Positions 48,817 to 57,613 of a stretch of 64,000 nt of DNA are shown in pieces; the stretch's first letter is position 1; each line of letters begins with the position of its first letter. The stretch spans positions 124,001 to 188,000 of the forward strand of contig NZ_PGGW01000071.1 of assembly GCF_002794255.1 (NCBI RefSeq). The letters run 5' to 3'. Under the pieces are notes generated by a model that saw only the letters and a list, made by a program, of their open reading frames with translations, was not told the origin of the DNA and did no database searches. This DNA is from Streptomyces carminius. Lineage in GTDB: Bacteria; Actinomycetota; Actinomycetes; Streptomycetales; Streptomycetaceae. Position numbers and translations under genes: made by a program.

Positions 48817-50556
48817 GTGCTGTTCGAGGTGTGGGCACCGGACGCGCGCGAGGTCGCGCTGCACACGGGGGGCGAGGAGTTCCCCATGGCGCGCGATCCG
48901 GAGCGCGCCGGGTGGTGGCGGGCCGAGGCGTCCGCCGGGCACGGGACCCGCTACGGCTTCTCGCTCGACGGCGGGCCCGTCCTGCCCGATCCCCGCGCCC
49001 GGCGGCTGCCGGACGGGCCCGACGGCCCGGCCGCGGTGGTGGACACCGGGGCGTACTCCTGGCGCCACGAGTGGGCCGGGCGGGACCTGGCGGGCGCGGT
49101 GCTGTACGAGCTGCACGTCGGCACCTTCACCGAGGCGGGCACCTTCGAGGCGGCGGCCGGGCGGCTGGGCCACCTGGCCGGCCTGGGCGTCACCCATGTC
49201 GAGCTGATGCCGGTCAACTCCTTCCCCGGCACCCACGGCTGGGGCTACGACGGGGTGGCGCCGTGGGCGGTGCACGAGCCCTACGGCGGGCCCGACGGCC
49301 TCAAGCGCTTCGTGGACGCCGCGCACGCGCACGGCCTGGGCGTCGTCCTGGACGTGGTGCACAACCATCTGGGCCCCTCGGGCAACCGGCTGCCGGAGTT
49401 CGGCCCGTACTTCACCGACCGCCACCACACCCCGTGGGGCTCGGCGGTCAACCTGGACGCGCCCGGCTCGGACGAGGTGCGGGCGTACTTCATCGGCAGC
49501 GCGCTGGCCTTCCTGCGCGACTACCGGCTGGACGGGCTGCGCCTGGACGCGGTGCACGCGCTGGTGGACGACCGCGCCGAGCACTTCCTGGCCGAGCTGT
49601 CGGCGGCCGTGGACGCGCTCGCGGACGAGCTGGGCCGCCCGCTGTTCCTGGTCGCCGAGTCCGACCGGAACGACCCGCGCACCACCGCGCCGCGCGCCGC
49701 CAACGGGCTGGGGCTCCACGCCCAGTGGAACGACGACCTCCACCACGCCCTGCACACCGCGCTGACCGGCGAGGCCCAGGGCTACTACGCCGACTTCGCC
49801 CGCGCCCCGCTGGCGGCCCTGGCCAAGACGCTGACCGGGGTGTTCTTCCACGACGGCACGTACTCGTCCTTCCGGGGCCGCCGCCACGGCCGCCCGGTGG
49901 ACCGTACGGCCGCCGAGACCCGCCGCTTCCTGGCCTACGCCCAGACCCACGACCAGGTGGGCAACCGGGCCCGGGGCGACCGGCTCGCCGCCCACCTCTC
50001 CCCCGGTCTCGCGGCCTGCGCGGCGGCGCTGGTGCTGTGCGGGCCGTACACGCCGATGCTGTTCATGGGCGAGGAGTGGGGGGCGCGCACCCCCTGGCAG
50101 TACTTCACCGACCATCCCGACCCCGAGCTGGCGGAAGCGGTACGGCGCGGGCGGCGGCGGGAGTTCGCCGCGCACGGCTGGGCCGAGGAGGACGTGCCCG
50201 ACCCGCAGGACCCGGCCACCCGGCTGCGGTCCTGTCTGGACTGGGACGAGCCGCGCCGCGAGCCGCACGCCGCCCTGCTGGCCTGGCACCGGGCGCTGAT
50301 CGCGCTGCGCCGCGCCCACGTCTCGCCCCGTACGGTACCGGCCGACGTGCACGTCTCCTTCGACGAGGAGCGGCGCTGGCTGTACCTGCGCCACGGCGGG
50401 CTGCACCTGGCGGTGCACCTGGCCGCCGAGGGCACGGCCGAGATCCCCCTGACGGTGCACACCGCCGACGAACTGGCCTCCTGGGGGGTGTGCGAGCCCC
50501 CGCGGGGCGACGGCCTGCTGCGACTGGGCCCGCACTCGGCGGCGGTGCTGCGGTAG
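48817..50556 (+). CDS. treZ: Malto-oligosyltrehalose trehalohydrolase
   Basis: The 579-residue GH13 enzyme cleaves trehalose from maltooligosyl trehalose made by TreY. An N-terminal CBM48-like domain (about 1-85) opens with FEVWAPDAREVALHT. Catalytic residues: nucleophile Asp in GLRLDAVHAL, acid Glu in FLVAESDRND, and His-Asp in AQTHDQVGNRARGDR. The segment MPVNSFPGTHGWGYDGV is typical of TreZ. GTG 48817 has AGGGAG seven bases upstream. It completes the glgX-treY-treZ pathway but has its own promoter region because of the accessory block. Confidence 0.95.
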   Translation: MLFEVWAPDAREVALHTGGEEFPMARDPERAGWWRAEASAGHGTRYGFSLDGGPVLPDPRARRLPDGPDGPAAVVDTGAYSWRHEWAGRDLAGAVLYELHVGTFTEAGTFEAAAGRLGHLAGLGVTHVELMPVNSFPGTHGWGYDGVAPWAVHEPYGGPDGLKRFVDAAHAHGLGVVLDVVHNHLGPSGNRLPEFGPYFTDRHHTPWGSAVNLDAPGSDEVRAYFIGSALAFLRDYRLDGLRLDAVHALVDDRAEHFLAELSAAVDALADELGRPLFLVAESDRNDPRTTAPRAANGLGLHAQWNDDLHHALHTALTGEAQGYYADFARAPLAALAKTLTGVFFHDGTYSSFRGRRHGRPVDRTAAETRRFLAYAQTHDQVGNRARGDRLAAHLSPGLAACAAALVLCGPYTPMLFMGEEWGARTPWQYFTDHPDPELAEAVRRGRRREFAAHGWAEEDVPDPQDPATRLRSCLDWDEPRREPHAALLAWHRALIALRRAHVSPRTVPADVHVSFDEERRWLYLRHGGLHLAVHLAAEGTAEIPLTVHTADELASWGVCEPPRGDGLLRLGPHSAAVLR

Positions 50557-50860
50557 ACACGCTCCCGCGTGGATGTTCTGGGCCGCCCAGGGCCCACCGG
50601 AGCCCGGCGGCGGTCCTCGTGTCACGGGCCGGGGGCGTACCGACAGCACCGGAGACGCGCTCCGGACGGCGGCACACGGCCGCGCGGCCGGCCAGACGGT
50701 GCGGCCCGCCCACGCTCCGGACACGGCAGGCACAGCAGCCGGCCGAACGGGCCGCCCGCAGCGCCGACAGGGGTCGCGGTGGGCCGGCGCGGGCGCCGGG
50801 ACGCGCGCTCCGGTCCGGGCTCCCCCGGCAGGCCGGAATCCGGCCGTGCCCGGGCCGGCC
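50557..50860. other. Intergenic region after treZ, no gene seen
   Basis: A 304-bp gap between the convergent treZ and msrB genes, very G+C rich. I found no supported gene and no clean terminator hairpin comparable to those elsewhere in the window. Confidence 0.5.
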
Positions 50861-51277
50861 TCACGGGCCGGAGTTCTCCTCCGGCACCAGCCGCAGGGAG
50901 ATGGAGTTGATGCAGTAGCGCTCGTCGGTCGGGGTGGGATATCCCTCGCCGCGGAAGACGTGGCCCAGGTGGGAGCCGCAGCGGGCGCAGCGGACCTCGG
51001 TGCGGGCCATGCCGTGGGAGCGGTCCTCGCGCAGTTCGACGGCCGAGGAGTCCGCCGGGTCGAAGAAGCTGGGCCAGCCGCAGTGGGACTCGAACTTGGT
51101 GTCCGAGCGGAAGAGCTCGGTCCCGCAGGCCCGGCACTGGTAGACCCCGGTGGCCTTGGTGTCGGTGTACTCGCCGGTGAAGGCGGGCTCGGTGCCCGCC
51201 TCGCGCAGCACGTGGTACTCAGCGGGGCTCAGCTCCTGCCGCCACTGCTCCTCGGTCCTGTCGATCTCGTACGCCAT
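50861..51277 (-). CDS. msrB: Peptide-methionine (R)-S-oxide reductase
   Basis: A 138-residue repair enzyme that reduces methionine-R-sulfoxide in proteins. Zinc ligands are in YQCRACGTEL and VRCARCGSHL. The catalytic Cys is in RYCINSISL near the C-terminus, as in MsrB. The segment HCGWPSFFDP is a family hallmark. ATG 51277 has AGGAGG eight bases upstream. It lies 14 bp downstream of murC on the same strand, probably co-transcribed. Confidence 0.96.
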   Translation of the reverse strand: MAYEIDRTEEQWRQELSPAEYHVLREAGTEPAFTGEYTDTKATGVYQCRACGTELFRSDTKFESHCGWPSFFDPADSSAVELREDRSHGMARTEVRCARCGSHLGHVFRGEGYPTPTDERYCINSISLRLVPEENSGP

Positions 51278-51291
51278 GGGGGTGCCTCCTG

Positions 51292-52695
51292 TCACTTCGC
51301 CAGCCGGTCGAGGAGGGCCGGGCCGAGTTCGGTGACGTCGCCGGCCCCCATCGTCAGAACGAGGTCACCGGGCTCCGTCATTCCGGCGAGCGCCGCCACG
51401 GCCCGCTCCGGGTCGGACTCGGCCCGCACGGCGGCGCCCGCCGCGCGGGCGGCGTCCACGACGAGGGCGCTGGTGACGCCCGGGACGGGGTCCTCGCGGG
51501 CGGGGTAGATCTCCAGGACGACCGAGGAGTCGGCCAGGGCCAGGGCCCGGCCCATCTCGGCGCCCAGTTCCCGGGTGCGGCTGAACAGGTGGGGCTGGAA
51601 GAGCACCAGCACCCGGCCGTCCTCAGCCGCGTCCCGGACGGCCTCCAGGTCGGCGGCCATCTCGGTGGGGTGGTGGGCGTAGGAGTCGATGACCCGCACG
51701 CCGCGCGCCTCGCCCTTGGGCTGGAGGCGGCGGCTGACGCCGGTGTACGAGGTGAGGGCGGCGGCCAGCCGGTCGGCCGGGACGCCCAGGGCCGCTCCGG
51801 CGGCGAGCGCCGCGACGGCGTTGTGGGCGTAGTGGCGGCCGGGGACGGAGACGGTGAAGGTGAGCTCCACCCCCTCGTGCCGGACGGTGACCTCGCTGGT
51901 CAGGCCGCGGGGGACGGTCTTGAGGACCCGCGCGTCGGCGTCGGCCGCCTCGCCGTAGGTGACGATCCGCGGCTCGCCGGGGGCCTTGCGGGCGCGGAGG
52001 CGGGCGGTCAGCTCGCGGGCGCCCTCGTGGTCGGCGGAGACCACCAGGGTGCCGCCGGGGCGGAGGCGGTCGGCGAAGGTCTCGAAGGACTCGTGGATCT
52101 CCGCCAGGGAGGCGTAGTTGGCGTGGTGGTCCAGCTCCACGTTGAGAACGATCGCCACCTCGGGGGCGTACTTGTGGAAGCTGCGGTCGCTCTCGTCGGC
52201 CTCGGCGACGAAGATCTCCCCCTCGCCGTGGTGGGCGTTGGTGCCGGGGCCGTCGAGGTCGCCGCCGATCGCGTACGAGGGGTCCAGGCCCATCGTGCGC
52301 AGGGCGACCGCGAGCATCGAGGTGGTGGTCGTCTTACCGTGGGTGCCGGCGACGGCGAGGGGGCGCAGGCCGTCCATCAGGGCGGCCAGCGCGTCGGAGC
52401 GGTGCACCACCTCGATGCCGCGCTCACGGGCGGCGGCCAGCTCGGGGTTGTCCTCGCGGATGGCGCTGGAGACGACGACGGCGGTGGCGTCGACGGCCAG
52501 GTGTCCGGCGGCGTGGCCGATGTGGACCCTCACTCCGAGGGCGCGCAGCGCGCCGGCGGTGGCGGACTCCCTGGCGTCGCTTCCGGCGACCCGGGCGCCG
52601 CGCCGGGCGAGGATCTTCGCGATGCCGGACATTCCGGCGCCGCCGATGCCGATGAAGTGGGGTCGCTCCAGCACGGGCGGCAGACCGGGTGCCAT
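51292..52695 (-). CDS. murC: UDP-N-acetylmuramate--L-alanine ligase
   Basis: The 467-residue enzyme adds L-Ala to UDP-MurNAc, the first amino acid of the peptidoglycan peptide. Start motif: HFIGIGGAGMSGIAKIL. ATP-binding loop: AVAGTHGKTTTTSMLAVAL. Then EADESDRSFHKYAPEVAIVLNVELDHHANY and VIDSYAHHPTEM. ATG 52695 has AAAGGA six bases upstream. It lies outside the main division and cell-wall cluster that usually holds murC. A second copy could therefore exist elsewhere, but in streptomycetes murC is often separate. Confidence 0.94.
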   Translation of the reverse strand: MAPGLPPVLERPHFIGIGGAGMSGIAKILARRGARVAGSDARESATAGALRALGVRVHIGHAAGHLAVDATAVVVSSAIREDNPELAAARERGIEVVHRSDALAALMDGLRPLAVAGTHGKTTTTSMLAVALRTMGLDPSYAIGGDLDGPGTNAHHGEGEIFVAEADESDRSFHKYAPEVAIVLNVELDHHANYASLAEIHESFETFADRLRPGGTLVVSADHEGARELTARLRARKAPGEPRIVTYGEAADADARVLKTVPRGLTSEVTVRHEGVELTFTVSVPGRHYAHNAVAALAAGAALGVPADRLAAALTSYTGVSRRLQPKGEARGVRVIDSYAHHPTEMAADLEAVRDAAEDGRVLVLFQPHLFSRTRELGAEMGRALALADSSVVLEIYPAREDPVPGVTSALVVDAARAAGAAVRAESDPERAVAALAGMTEPGDLVLTMGAGDVTELGPALLDRLAK

Positions 52696-52944
52696 GCGGT
52701 GTCCTTTCGGGCCCGGGTGTCCGGGAGGTGTTCTTCCGGGGGCCGGGGTGTCCCCGGCCCGAACCTCCCGCGGAGACCCGGGAGTGCTCCCGGAACCCGG
52801 TGCCGCGCCCCGCAGGCATACGTGTTCCACGGATCACGGCACGCCGGCACCCACCGGAGGCTCGCGTTACCACCCTATGCGAGGGCCGGGGGTGTCCTCA
52901 GCCCACGCGCCCGGCGCACCGCCCCCGGCTCCGCGCCCTCGGTG

Positions 52945-52974
52945 GCTCCCGGCCGCTCCCGGCCGCTCCCGGCC
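52945..52974. repeat. Three exact tandem GCTCCCGGCC units
   Basis: A 10-bp unit is repeated exactly three times in the 467-bp gap between murC and the next gene (52696-53162). Such short tandem arrays often vary in copy number between strains. The rest of the gap holds the murC promoter region and the terminator described next; no gene is seen. Confidence 0.8.
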
Positions 52975-53136
52975 GGGACCCCGGCGCGGCGGCTGGCATC
53001 GCCGGGGCGGCCGGACCCGCCGCGACGGCCCGCGGGGCACGGGGCGCGAGGCGGGACCGGAACACTCCCCGGCACCGCGCGGGGAGACGGGAACCCGCCC
53101 GGCACCGCGGCCGCGGACGGTGCGGCGGGCGGGAAT

Positions 53137-53157
53137 CGCCGCCCCGGCGGGGCGGCG
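53137..53157 (-). terminator. Hairpin terminator after the small conserved gene
   Basis: CGCCGCCCC and GGGGCGGCG form a 9-bp stem with a 3-base loop, five bases beyond the stop codon of the minus-strand gene at 53163. Confidence 0.7.
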
Positions 53158-53162
53158 GGGTG

Positions 53163-53642
53163 TCAGTCGTTGTGGGCGAACAGCTTGAGCACCGGGACAC
53201 CGACCCGGTGGCGGGCCCGGGAGGCCCAGTCACGGTGGAAGAACTCCTCGACCAGATGGGGCGCGGTCAGGACGATCACCTCGTCCGCCCGGGTTTCGCG
53301 GACCACGGAGGTGAGCAGATCGATCGGGTGGTTCCTGACGATCTGCCCCACGGCGTCCGCCCCCGCGGCGCGCAGCGCCTCCAGCGAGTGCTCCAGGGAG
53401 CGCTCGGCCGGGGAGACCGGCCCGTCCTCCGCCGTCGTCTCCTCCTCCCCGGCGGCCTCGCGCACGGCCTCGTCCAGCTCGCCGAGCGCCACGTCGTCCA
53501 GGGCGCGCAGCAGCCGGTCCTGGTCGCCGCGCGGCTGCATCAGCACCACGAAGGAGACCGGCTCCTCCCCGTGGAGGGTGGTGACGAGCTCCACGTCCGC
53601 GGGCACCAGCGGCTTCTCGATCATCAATACGCTCGTGAACAC
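53163..53642 (-). CDS. Conserved actinobacterial protein (sometimes labelled indole-3-glycerol-phosphate synthase)
   Basis: A 159-residue protein that recurs in streptomycetes. It starts VFTSVLMIEKPLVPADVELVTTLHGEEPVSFVVLMQPRG, and ends EVIVLTAPHLVEEFFHRDWASRARHRVGVPVLKLFAHND. The fold looks like a small alpha/beta Rossmann-type domain close to universal stress proteins. It is far too short for TrpC, so that label in databases is probably wrong. GTG 53642 has AAGGG nine bases upstream. An acidic linker (about 75-95) joins the two halves. Function unknown. Confidence 0.75.
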   Translation of the reverse strand: MFTSVLMIEKPLVPADVELVTTLHGEEPVSFVVLMQPRGDQDRLLRALDDVALGELDEAVREAAGEEETTAEDGPVSPAERSLEHSLEALRAAGADAVGQIVRNHPIDLLTSVVRETRADEVIVLTAPHLVEEFFHRDWASRARHRVGVPVLKLFAHND

Positions 53643-53785
53643 TGCGGGCGCCCTTCCTCCTGGCGGGTCCGGTGACCCGTGCGAAACCATCCCGTCCCGC
53701 GTCGTGCGGGGACCGTGCATTTCACTCTGCGTATCTCATTCTGTGCATGTCACACCTTCCGGTACGGATTCCCGGTATCGGCGGA

Positions 53786-54655
53786 TCATTCCTGTCGTCC
53801 CGTCATGGTGCCGACCCTGCCGTAGCGGGTGAAGAGGAACCCCTCCTCCTCCAGCAGGGACAGCAGCTCGTACGCCAGCGGCACCTCGGGACCGGGGACA
53901 CCGGGGCCGCCGGCGATCCGCCCGGCGTCCCCGGCGGCGAGCCGCGGCGAGAGGGTCAGACACAGCTCGTCCAGCACGCCCGCCGCCGCGAACTGCCCCA
54001 GCAGCCGCGGCCCGCCCTCGGTGAGCAGCCGGGTCAGGCCCCGCTCCGCCAGCACCCCCGGCACCCGCGCCGGGTCCACCGCGGCGCCCTCCCCCGCGTG
54101 CAGCACCACGGCGCCCGCCCGCCGCGCCGCCGCCTGCCGTCCGGCCGGGGCGTCCGCGCCGGTGATCACCAGGGTGGGCACCAACGGCCCGGTGAACAGC
54201 GGCAGGGAGAAGTCCAGTTCCAGTCCGGCGCTGACGACCGCGACCGCCGGGGCCGGCCCCTGTCCGGCCGCCGCGCGCCGGGCGGCGAACGCCTCGCGGG
54301 CGCGGGCGGGCCGGTAGCCCTCCTGCCGTACCGTTTCAGCACCGACGACCACCACGTCCGCCAGCCCCCGCAGCACCCCGAAGACCCGCATGTCGGCGTC
54401 CGAGGAGAGCGGTTGCGAGCGCCCCCGGTGGTGGGCGGCGCCGTCGAGCGAGGAGACCATGTTGCCGCGCAGCCAGGGCACCGGCCGGTCCGGCCCGCCC
54501 GGCCCCGCGGCGGGCGGGTAGGCGTACGCGTCGGCCAGCTCGTCCAGGCTCCACCGGCCCTCGGCGGCACCGGCGCCCGGGGACCGGGGACCGGCCGCGG
54601 GGGAGCCGGGGGAGGCGTCGGGCAGGGGCGCCGGAACAGGGAACAGACGTCGCAT
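53786..54655 (-). CDS. RibD C-terminal-type pyrimidine reductase family protein
   Basis: The 289-residue protein resembles the reductase half of RibD. Segments WLRGNMVSSLDGAAHHRGRSQPLSS, DADMRVFGVLRGLADVVVVGAETVRQEGY and LLTEGGPRLLGQFAAAGVLDELCLTLSP match the NADPH-binding reductase family, which shares the DHFR-like fold. In riboflavin synthesis RibD reduces a pyrimidine sugar, but no rib genes are nearby and the deaminase domain is absent. Stand-alone members have unknown substrates. The N-terminal 35 residues are Pro/Ala-rich. It is divergent from zapE. Confidence 0.88.
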   Translation of the reverse strand: MRRLFPVPAPLPDASPGSPAAGPRSPGAGAAEGRWSLDELADAYAYPPAAGPGGPDRPVPWLRGNMVSSLDGAAHHRGRSQPLSSDADMRVFGVLRGLADVVVVGAETVRQEGYRPARAREAFAARRAAAGQGPAPAVAVVSAGLELDFSLPLFTGPLVPTLVITGADAPAGRQAAARRAGAVVLHAGEGAAVDPARVPGVLAERGLTRLLTEGGPRLLGQFAAAGVLDELCLTLSPRLAAGDAGRIAGGPGVPGPEVPLAYELLSLLEEEGFLFTRYGRVGTMTGRQE

Positions 54656-54721
54656 ACCGCGCAGTGTGGCACGGCTCACGGACGCGCTTCGCACCTCGCC
54701 ACGCCCCGTAGAGTGGGTAGG

Positions 54722-55924
54722 GTGCCGTCCTCCACCGCCTCGATACGCCCGACGACCGACGAGACCGCCCCGCTGTCCCTGTGCGACCGCCGCCCGCACG
54801 TCCCGGCCGAGCGGCTGGTGGCGGAGCTGGTCCCGCCGCCGCGCTTCGACTCGGTGCGCTTCGGCAACTACCACCCGGACCCGGAGCAGCCCGGCCAGGC
54901 CGAGGCGGTACGGGTCCTGAGCGGGTTCGCGGCCGGGATCGGCGACCCGGCGGCGGACGGCGACGGAGGCGGCATACGCCGCTGGTTCCGCCGGGGAGGC
55001 GGCCGGCCCGCCCGGCCGTCCGGTCCCCGCGGGGTCTACCTCGACGGCGGCTACGGCGTCGGCAAGACCCATCTGCTGGCCTCCCTGTGGCACGCGACCG
55101 ACGCGCCGCCCGAGCGCAAGGCGTTCGGCACCTTCGTGGAGCTGACCAACCTGGTGGGCGCGCTCGGCTTCCAGCGGACGGTGGACACGCTCGGCGGGCA
55201 CCGGCTGCTGTGCATCGACGAGTTCGAGCTGGACGACCCGGGCGACACCGTCCTGGTCTCCACCCTGCTGGGCCGCCTGGTCGAGGCGGGCGTGGCGCTG
55301 GCCGCCACCTCCAACACCCTGCCGGGCAGGCTCGGCGAGGGCCGCTTCGCCGCCGCCGACTTCCTGCGCGAGATACAGGGGCTGGCCGCGCACTTCCACG
55401 CGCTGCGCATCGACGGCGAGGACTACCGGCACCGCGGCCTGCCCGAGGCCCCGCCGCCCGCCGACGAGGCGACGGTGACCGGCGTCGCGCACCGCACCCC
55501 CGGTACCTCCCTCGACCACTTCCCCTCCCTCCTGGAGCACCTCGCCCAGGTCCACCCCAGCCGCTACGGTGCGCTGTGCGACGGGCTGCGGGCCGTCTGT
55601 CTGACGGATGTCCGCCCGGTGCCGGACCAGTCCACCGCACTGCGCCTGGTCGTCCTCGCCGACCGGCTCTACGACCGCGAGGTGCCGGTACTGGCCTCCG
55701 GGGTGCCCTTCGACCGGCTCTTCGGCGAGGACATGCTGAGGGGCGGCTACCGCAAGAAGTACTTCCGCGCGATCTCCCGGCTCACCGCGCTCGCCCGCGA
55801 CGCCCGGCGGCTGACCGGGGAGCCCACGGACGGGACCGCCGGGACCGACAGGACCGCCGGGGCGGACGGCAGCGGTCACGGGCGCGGGGACGAGGACCGG
55901 GCTCCGGAGTCCGGGACCGCCTGA
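54722..55924 (+). CDS. zapE: Cell division protein ZapE (AFG1-like ATPase)
   Basis: A 400-residue AAA+ ATPase of the ZapE/AFG1 family. Walker A: GVYLDGGYGVGKTHLLASLWH. Walker B: RLLCIDEFELDDPGDTVLVSTLLGRL. Sensor 1: LAATSNTLPGRLGEGRFAAADFLREI. ZapE is tied to Z-ring stability in E. coli and to quality control in mitochondria; the actinobacterial role is not established. The C-terminal 45 residues are Gly/Thr/Asp-rich. GTG 54722 is the only start that keeps the N-terminal helix. It is divergent from the RibD-like gene; 66 bp separate the starts. Confidence 0.9.
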   Translation: MPSSTASIRPTTDETAPLSLCDRRPHVPAERLVAELVPPPRFDSVRFGNYHPDPEQPGQAEAVRVLSGFAAGIGDPAADGDGGGIRRWFRRGGGRPARPSGPRGVYLDGGYGVGKTHLLASLWHATDAPPERKAFGTFVELTNLVGALGFQRTVDTLGGHRLLCIDEFELDDPGDTVLVSTLLGRLVEAGVALAATSNTLPGRLGEGRFAAADFLREIQGLAAHFHALRIDGEDYRHRGLPEAPPPADEATVTGVAHRTPGTSLDHFPSLLEHLAQVHPSRYGALCDGLRAVCLTDVRPVPDQSTALRLVVLADRLYDREVPVLASGVPFDRLFGEDMLRGGYRKKYFRAISRLTALARDARRLTGEPTDGTAGTDRTAGADGSGHGRGDEDRAPESGTA

Positions 55925-56100
55925 CGGACCCCGTTCGGCCCGCGTACGGCGGCCCGGCCGCCCCCGGGTGGACCGCCCCGCCGTACGCCGGACGGGTCGC
56001 GCCGGACACCGCCCCGGCCGCGCCCGGCCCGGCCCGGGCGTACCGCGTGTTACACACGTCCCGGTCTCAGCCCGTCCGCCGCAGGGAGCCGGAGCCGCCC

Positions 56101-57516
56101 ATGTCAGCAACCCGCCGCCAGGTCCTGGGGGGCCTGTTGACCGGAACCGGCGCCGTGGGGGCGGGCATCGCCCTCACCGGCGCCGTCACCGAACTGCTCA
56201 CCGGCCCCGCCGCCGCGCGGCTCGCCGCCGGCCGGACCGGTCACGGCCCGCTGGTCCCCGACCCCGCCGGCCTGCTCGACCTGCCGCCCGGCTTCCGCTA
56301 CCGGGTGCTGTCGCGCCAGGGCGAGCCGATGCTCTCCGGCCAGGGACCGGTGCCCGGCCACCACGACGGCATGGCCGCCCTGCCCGGTGCGCGCCCCGGG
56401 CGGCTGTGGCTGGTCCGCAACCACGAGAACAAGCCGGACGACACCCCGGTCCCGGTCCCCCCGGTGCCCGGCCTGGTGTACGACCCGGGTGCCACGGGCG
56501 GCTGCACCGTCCTGGAGGTCGCCCGGGACCGCGCCCCGCACGGGGCGCCGCCCGCGGAGCGGGTGCTCTCCGAACGGGTCGGCCTGGCGGGCACGGCCGT
56601 GAACTGCGCGGGCGGTCCCACTCCCTGGGGAAGCTGGCTGACCTGCGAGGAGAACGAGGACCGGGCGGGGACCAACGGCTACGAACGGGACCACGGCTTC
56701 GTCTTCGAGGTGGATCCCGGCCCCGGCCGGCGCACCGTCCCCGAGCCGCTCACCGCGCTGGGCCGCTTCCAGCACGAGGCCGTCGCCGTCGACCCGCGCA
56801 CCGGGGCCGTCTACGAGACCGAGGACGCCTTCGACCCGCCCTACGGCCTGTTCTACCGCTTCCTGCCCCGCCGCCCCCGGGGCGGCTTCGGCTCGCTGCG
56901 CGCGGGCGGGGAGCTCCAGGCCCTGCGGGTGCGCGGTGTACCGGACCTGTCGGCCGTCCGGGAGCCCGGTACCGTCCTGGAGCACGTCGAGTGGGTGCCG
57001 GTGCCCGACCCCCTGGCCCGCCGCACCCCCGTCCGGCTGCAGGACTTCGGCCGGGCGGGCGTCACCCGCGGCCAGAAGCTGGAGGGCTGCTACTGGGCCG
57101 GGAACTCGGTGTACTTCGTCTCCAGCTACGCACGGGCCCTGGAGGGCTCGGCCGCCGACCACTGCGGCCAGGTGTGGCGGTACGACCCGGCCCGCCGCCG
57201 GCTGACCCTGGTGGTGGTCTTCGGCCCGGACACCGGCACCGACCTGCCCGGCGAGTCGCCGGACAACATCTGCCTCGCCCCCGGCGGCGGCCTGCTGGTG
57301 TGCGAGGACGGCGGCGGCGCCCAGTACGTTCACGGCCTGACCCGGCACGGCCGGGTGTACGCCCTGGCGCGCAACGCGCAGAACACCGGCACCGCCGAGC
57401 GGCCGGAGTACGGCGAGTTCGCGGGCGTCACCTTCGCCCCCGACGGCCGCACCATGTACGTCAACTGCTACGAGCCGGGCACCACGTTCGCCGTCACCGG
57501 GCCGTGGCGGCACTGA
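56101..57516 (+). CDS. PhoX-family phosphatase (DUF839), Tat-exported
   Basis: A 471-residue protein with a Tat-like signal peptide (TRRQVLGGLLTGTGAVGAGIALTG, residues 4-27), so it should cross the membrane folded. The mature part matches DUF839/PhoX: LDLPPGFRYRVLSRQGEPM, WLVRNHENKPD, SWLTCEENEDR, FQHEAVAVDPRTGAVYETEDAFDPPYGLFYRF and GESPDNICLAPGGGLLVCEDGG. PhoX enzymes are Ca/Fe-dependent alkaline phosphatases. ATG 56101 places the twin arginines near residue 5. No Pho box was identified by eye. Confidence 0.9.
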   Translation: MSATRRQVLGGLLTGTGAVGAGIALTGAVTELLTGPAAARLAAGRTGHGPLVPDPAGLLDLPPGFRYRVLSRQGEPMLSGQGPVPGHHDGMAALPGARPGRLWLVRNHENKPDDTPVPVPPVPGLVYDPGATGGCTVLEVARDRAPHGAPPAERVLSERVGLAGTAVNCAGGPTPWGSWLTCEENEDRAGTNGYERDHGFVFEVDPGPGRRTVPEPLTALGRFQHEAVAVDPRTGAVYETEDAFDPPYGLFYRFLPRRPRGGFGSLRAGGELQALRVRGVPDLSAVREPGTVLEHVEWVPVPDPLARRTPVRLQDFGRAGVTRGQKLEGCYWAGNSVYFVSSYARALEGSAADHCGQVWRYDPARRRLTLVVVFGPDTGTDLPGESPDNICLAPGGGLLVCEDGGGAQYVHGLTRHGRVYALARNAQNTGTAERPEYGEFAGVTFAPDGRTMYVNCYEPGTTFAVTGPWRH

Positions 57517-57613
57517 CCGCCGCCGTCCCCCGGCCGGTGCCCGGTCACCCCGGCCGGGGGCGGCGGTAGCCCGACGGGAGCAGCGTGCCGCGCGGACGGA
57601 CCGGAACGCCGTT

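Noticed and set aside
47617..50733. Minus-strand frame of about 1038 codons ending in AbiEii
   Set aside because: Only the last 173 codons, from GTG 48138, match a family. The rest is the antisense of treZ.
52945..52974. CRISPR-like array
   Set aside because: Only three directly adjacent 10-bp units without spacers; a simple tandem repeat.
53163..53642. Assignment of the small protein as indole-3-glycerol-phosphate synthase
   Set aside because: It is about 100 residues too short for a TIM-barrel TrpC and lacks its catalytic lysine/glutamate segments; the label appears to be a propagated error.
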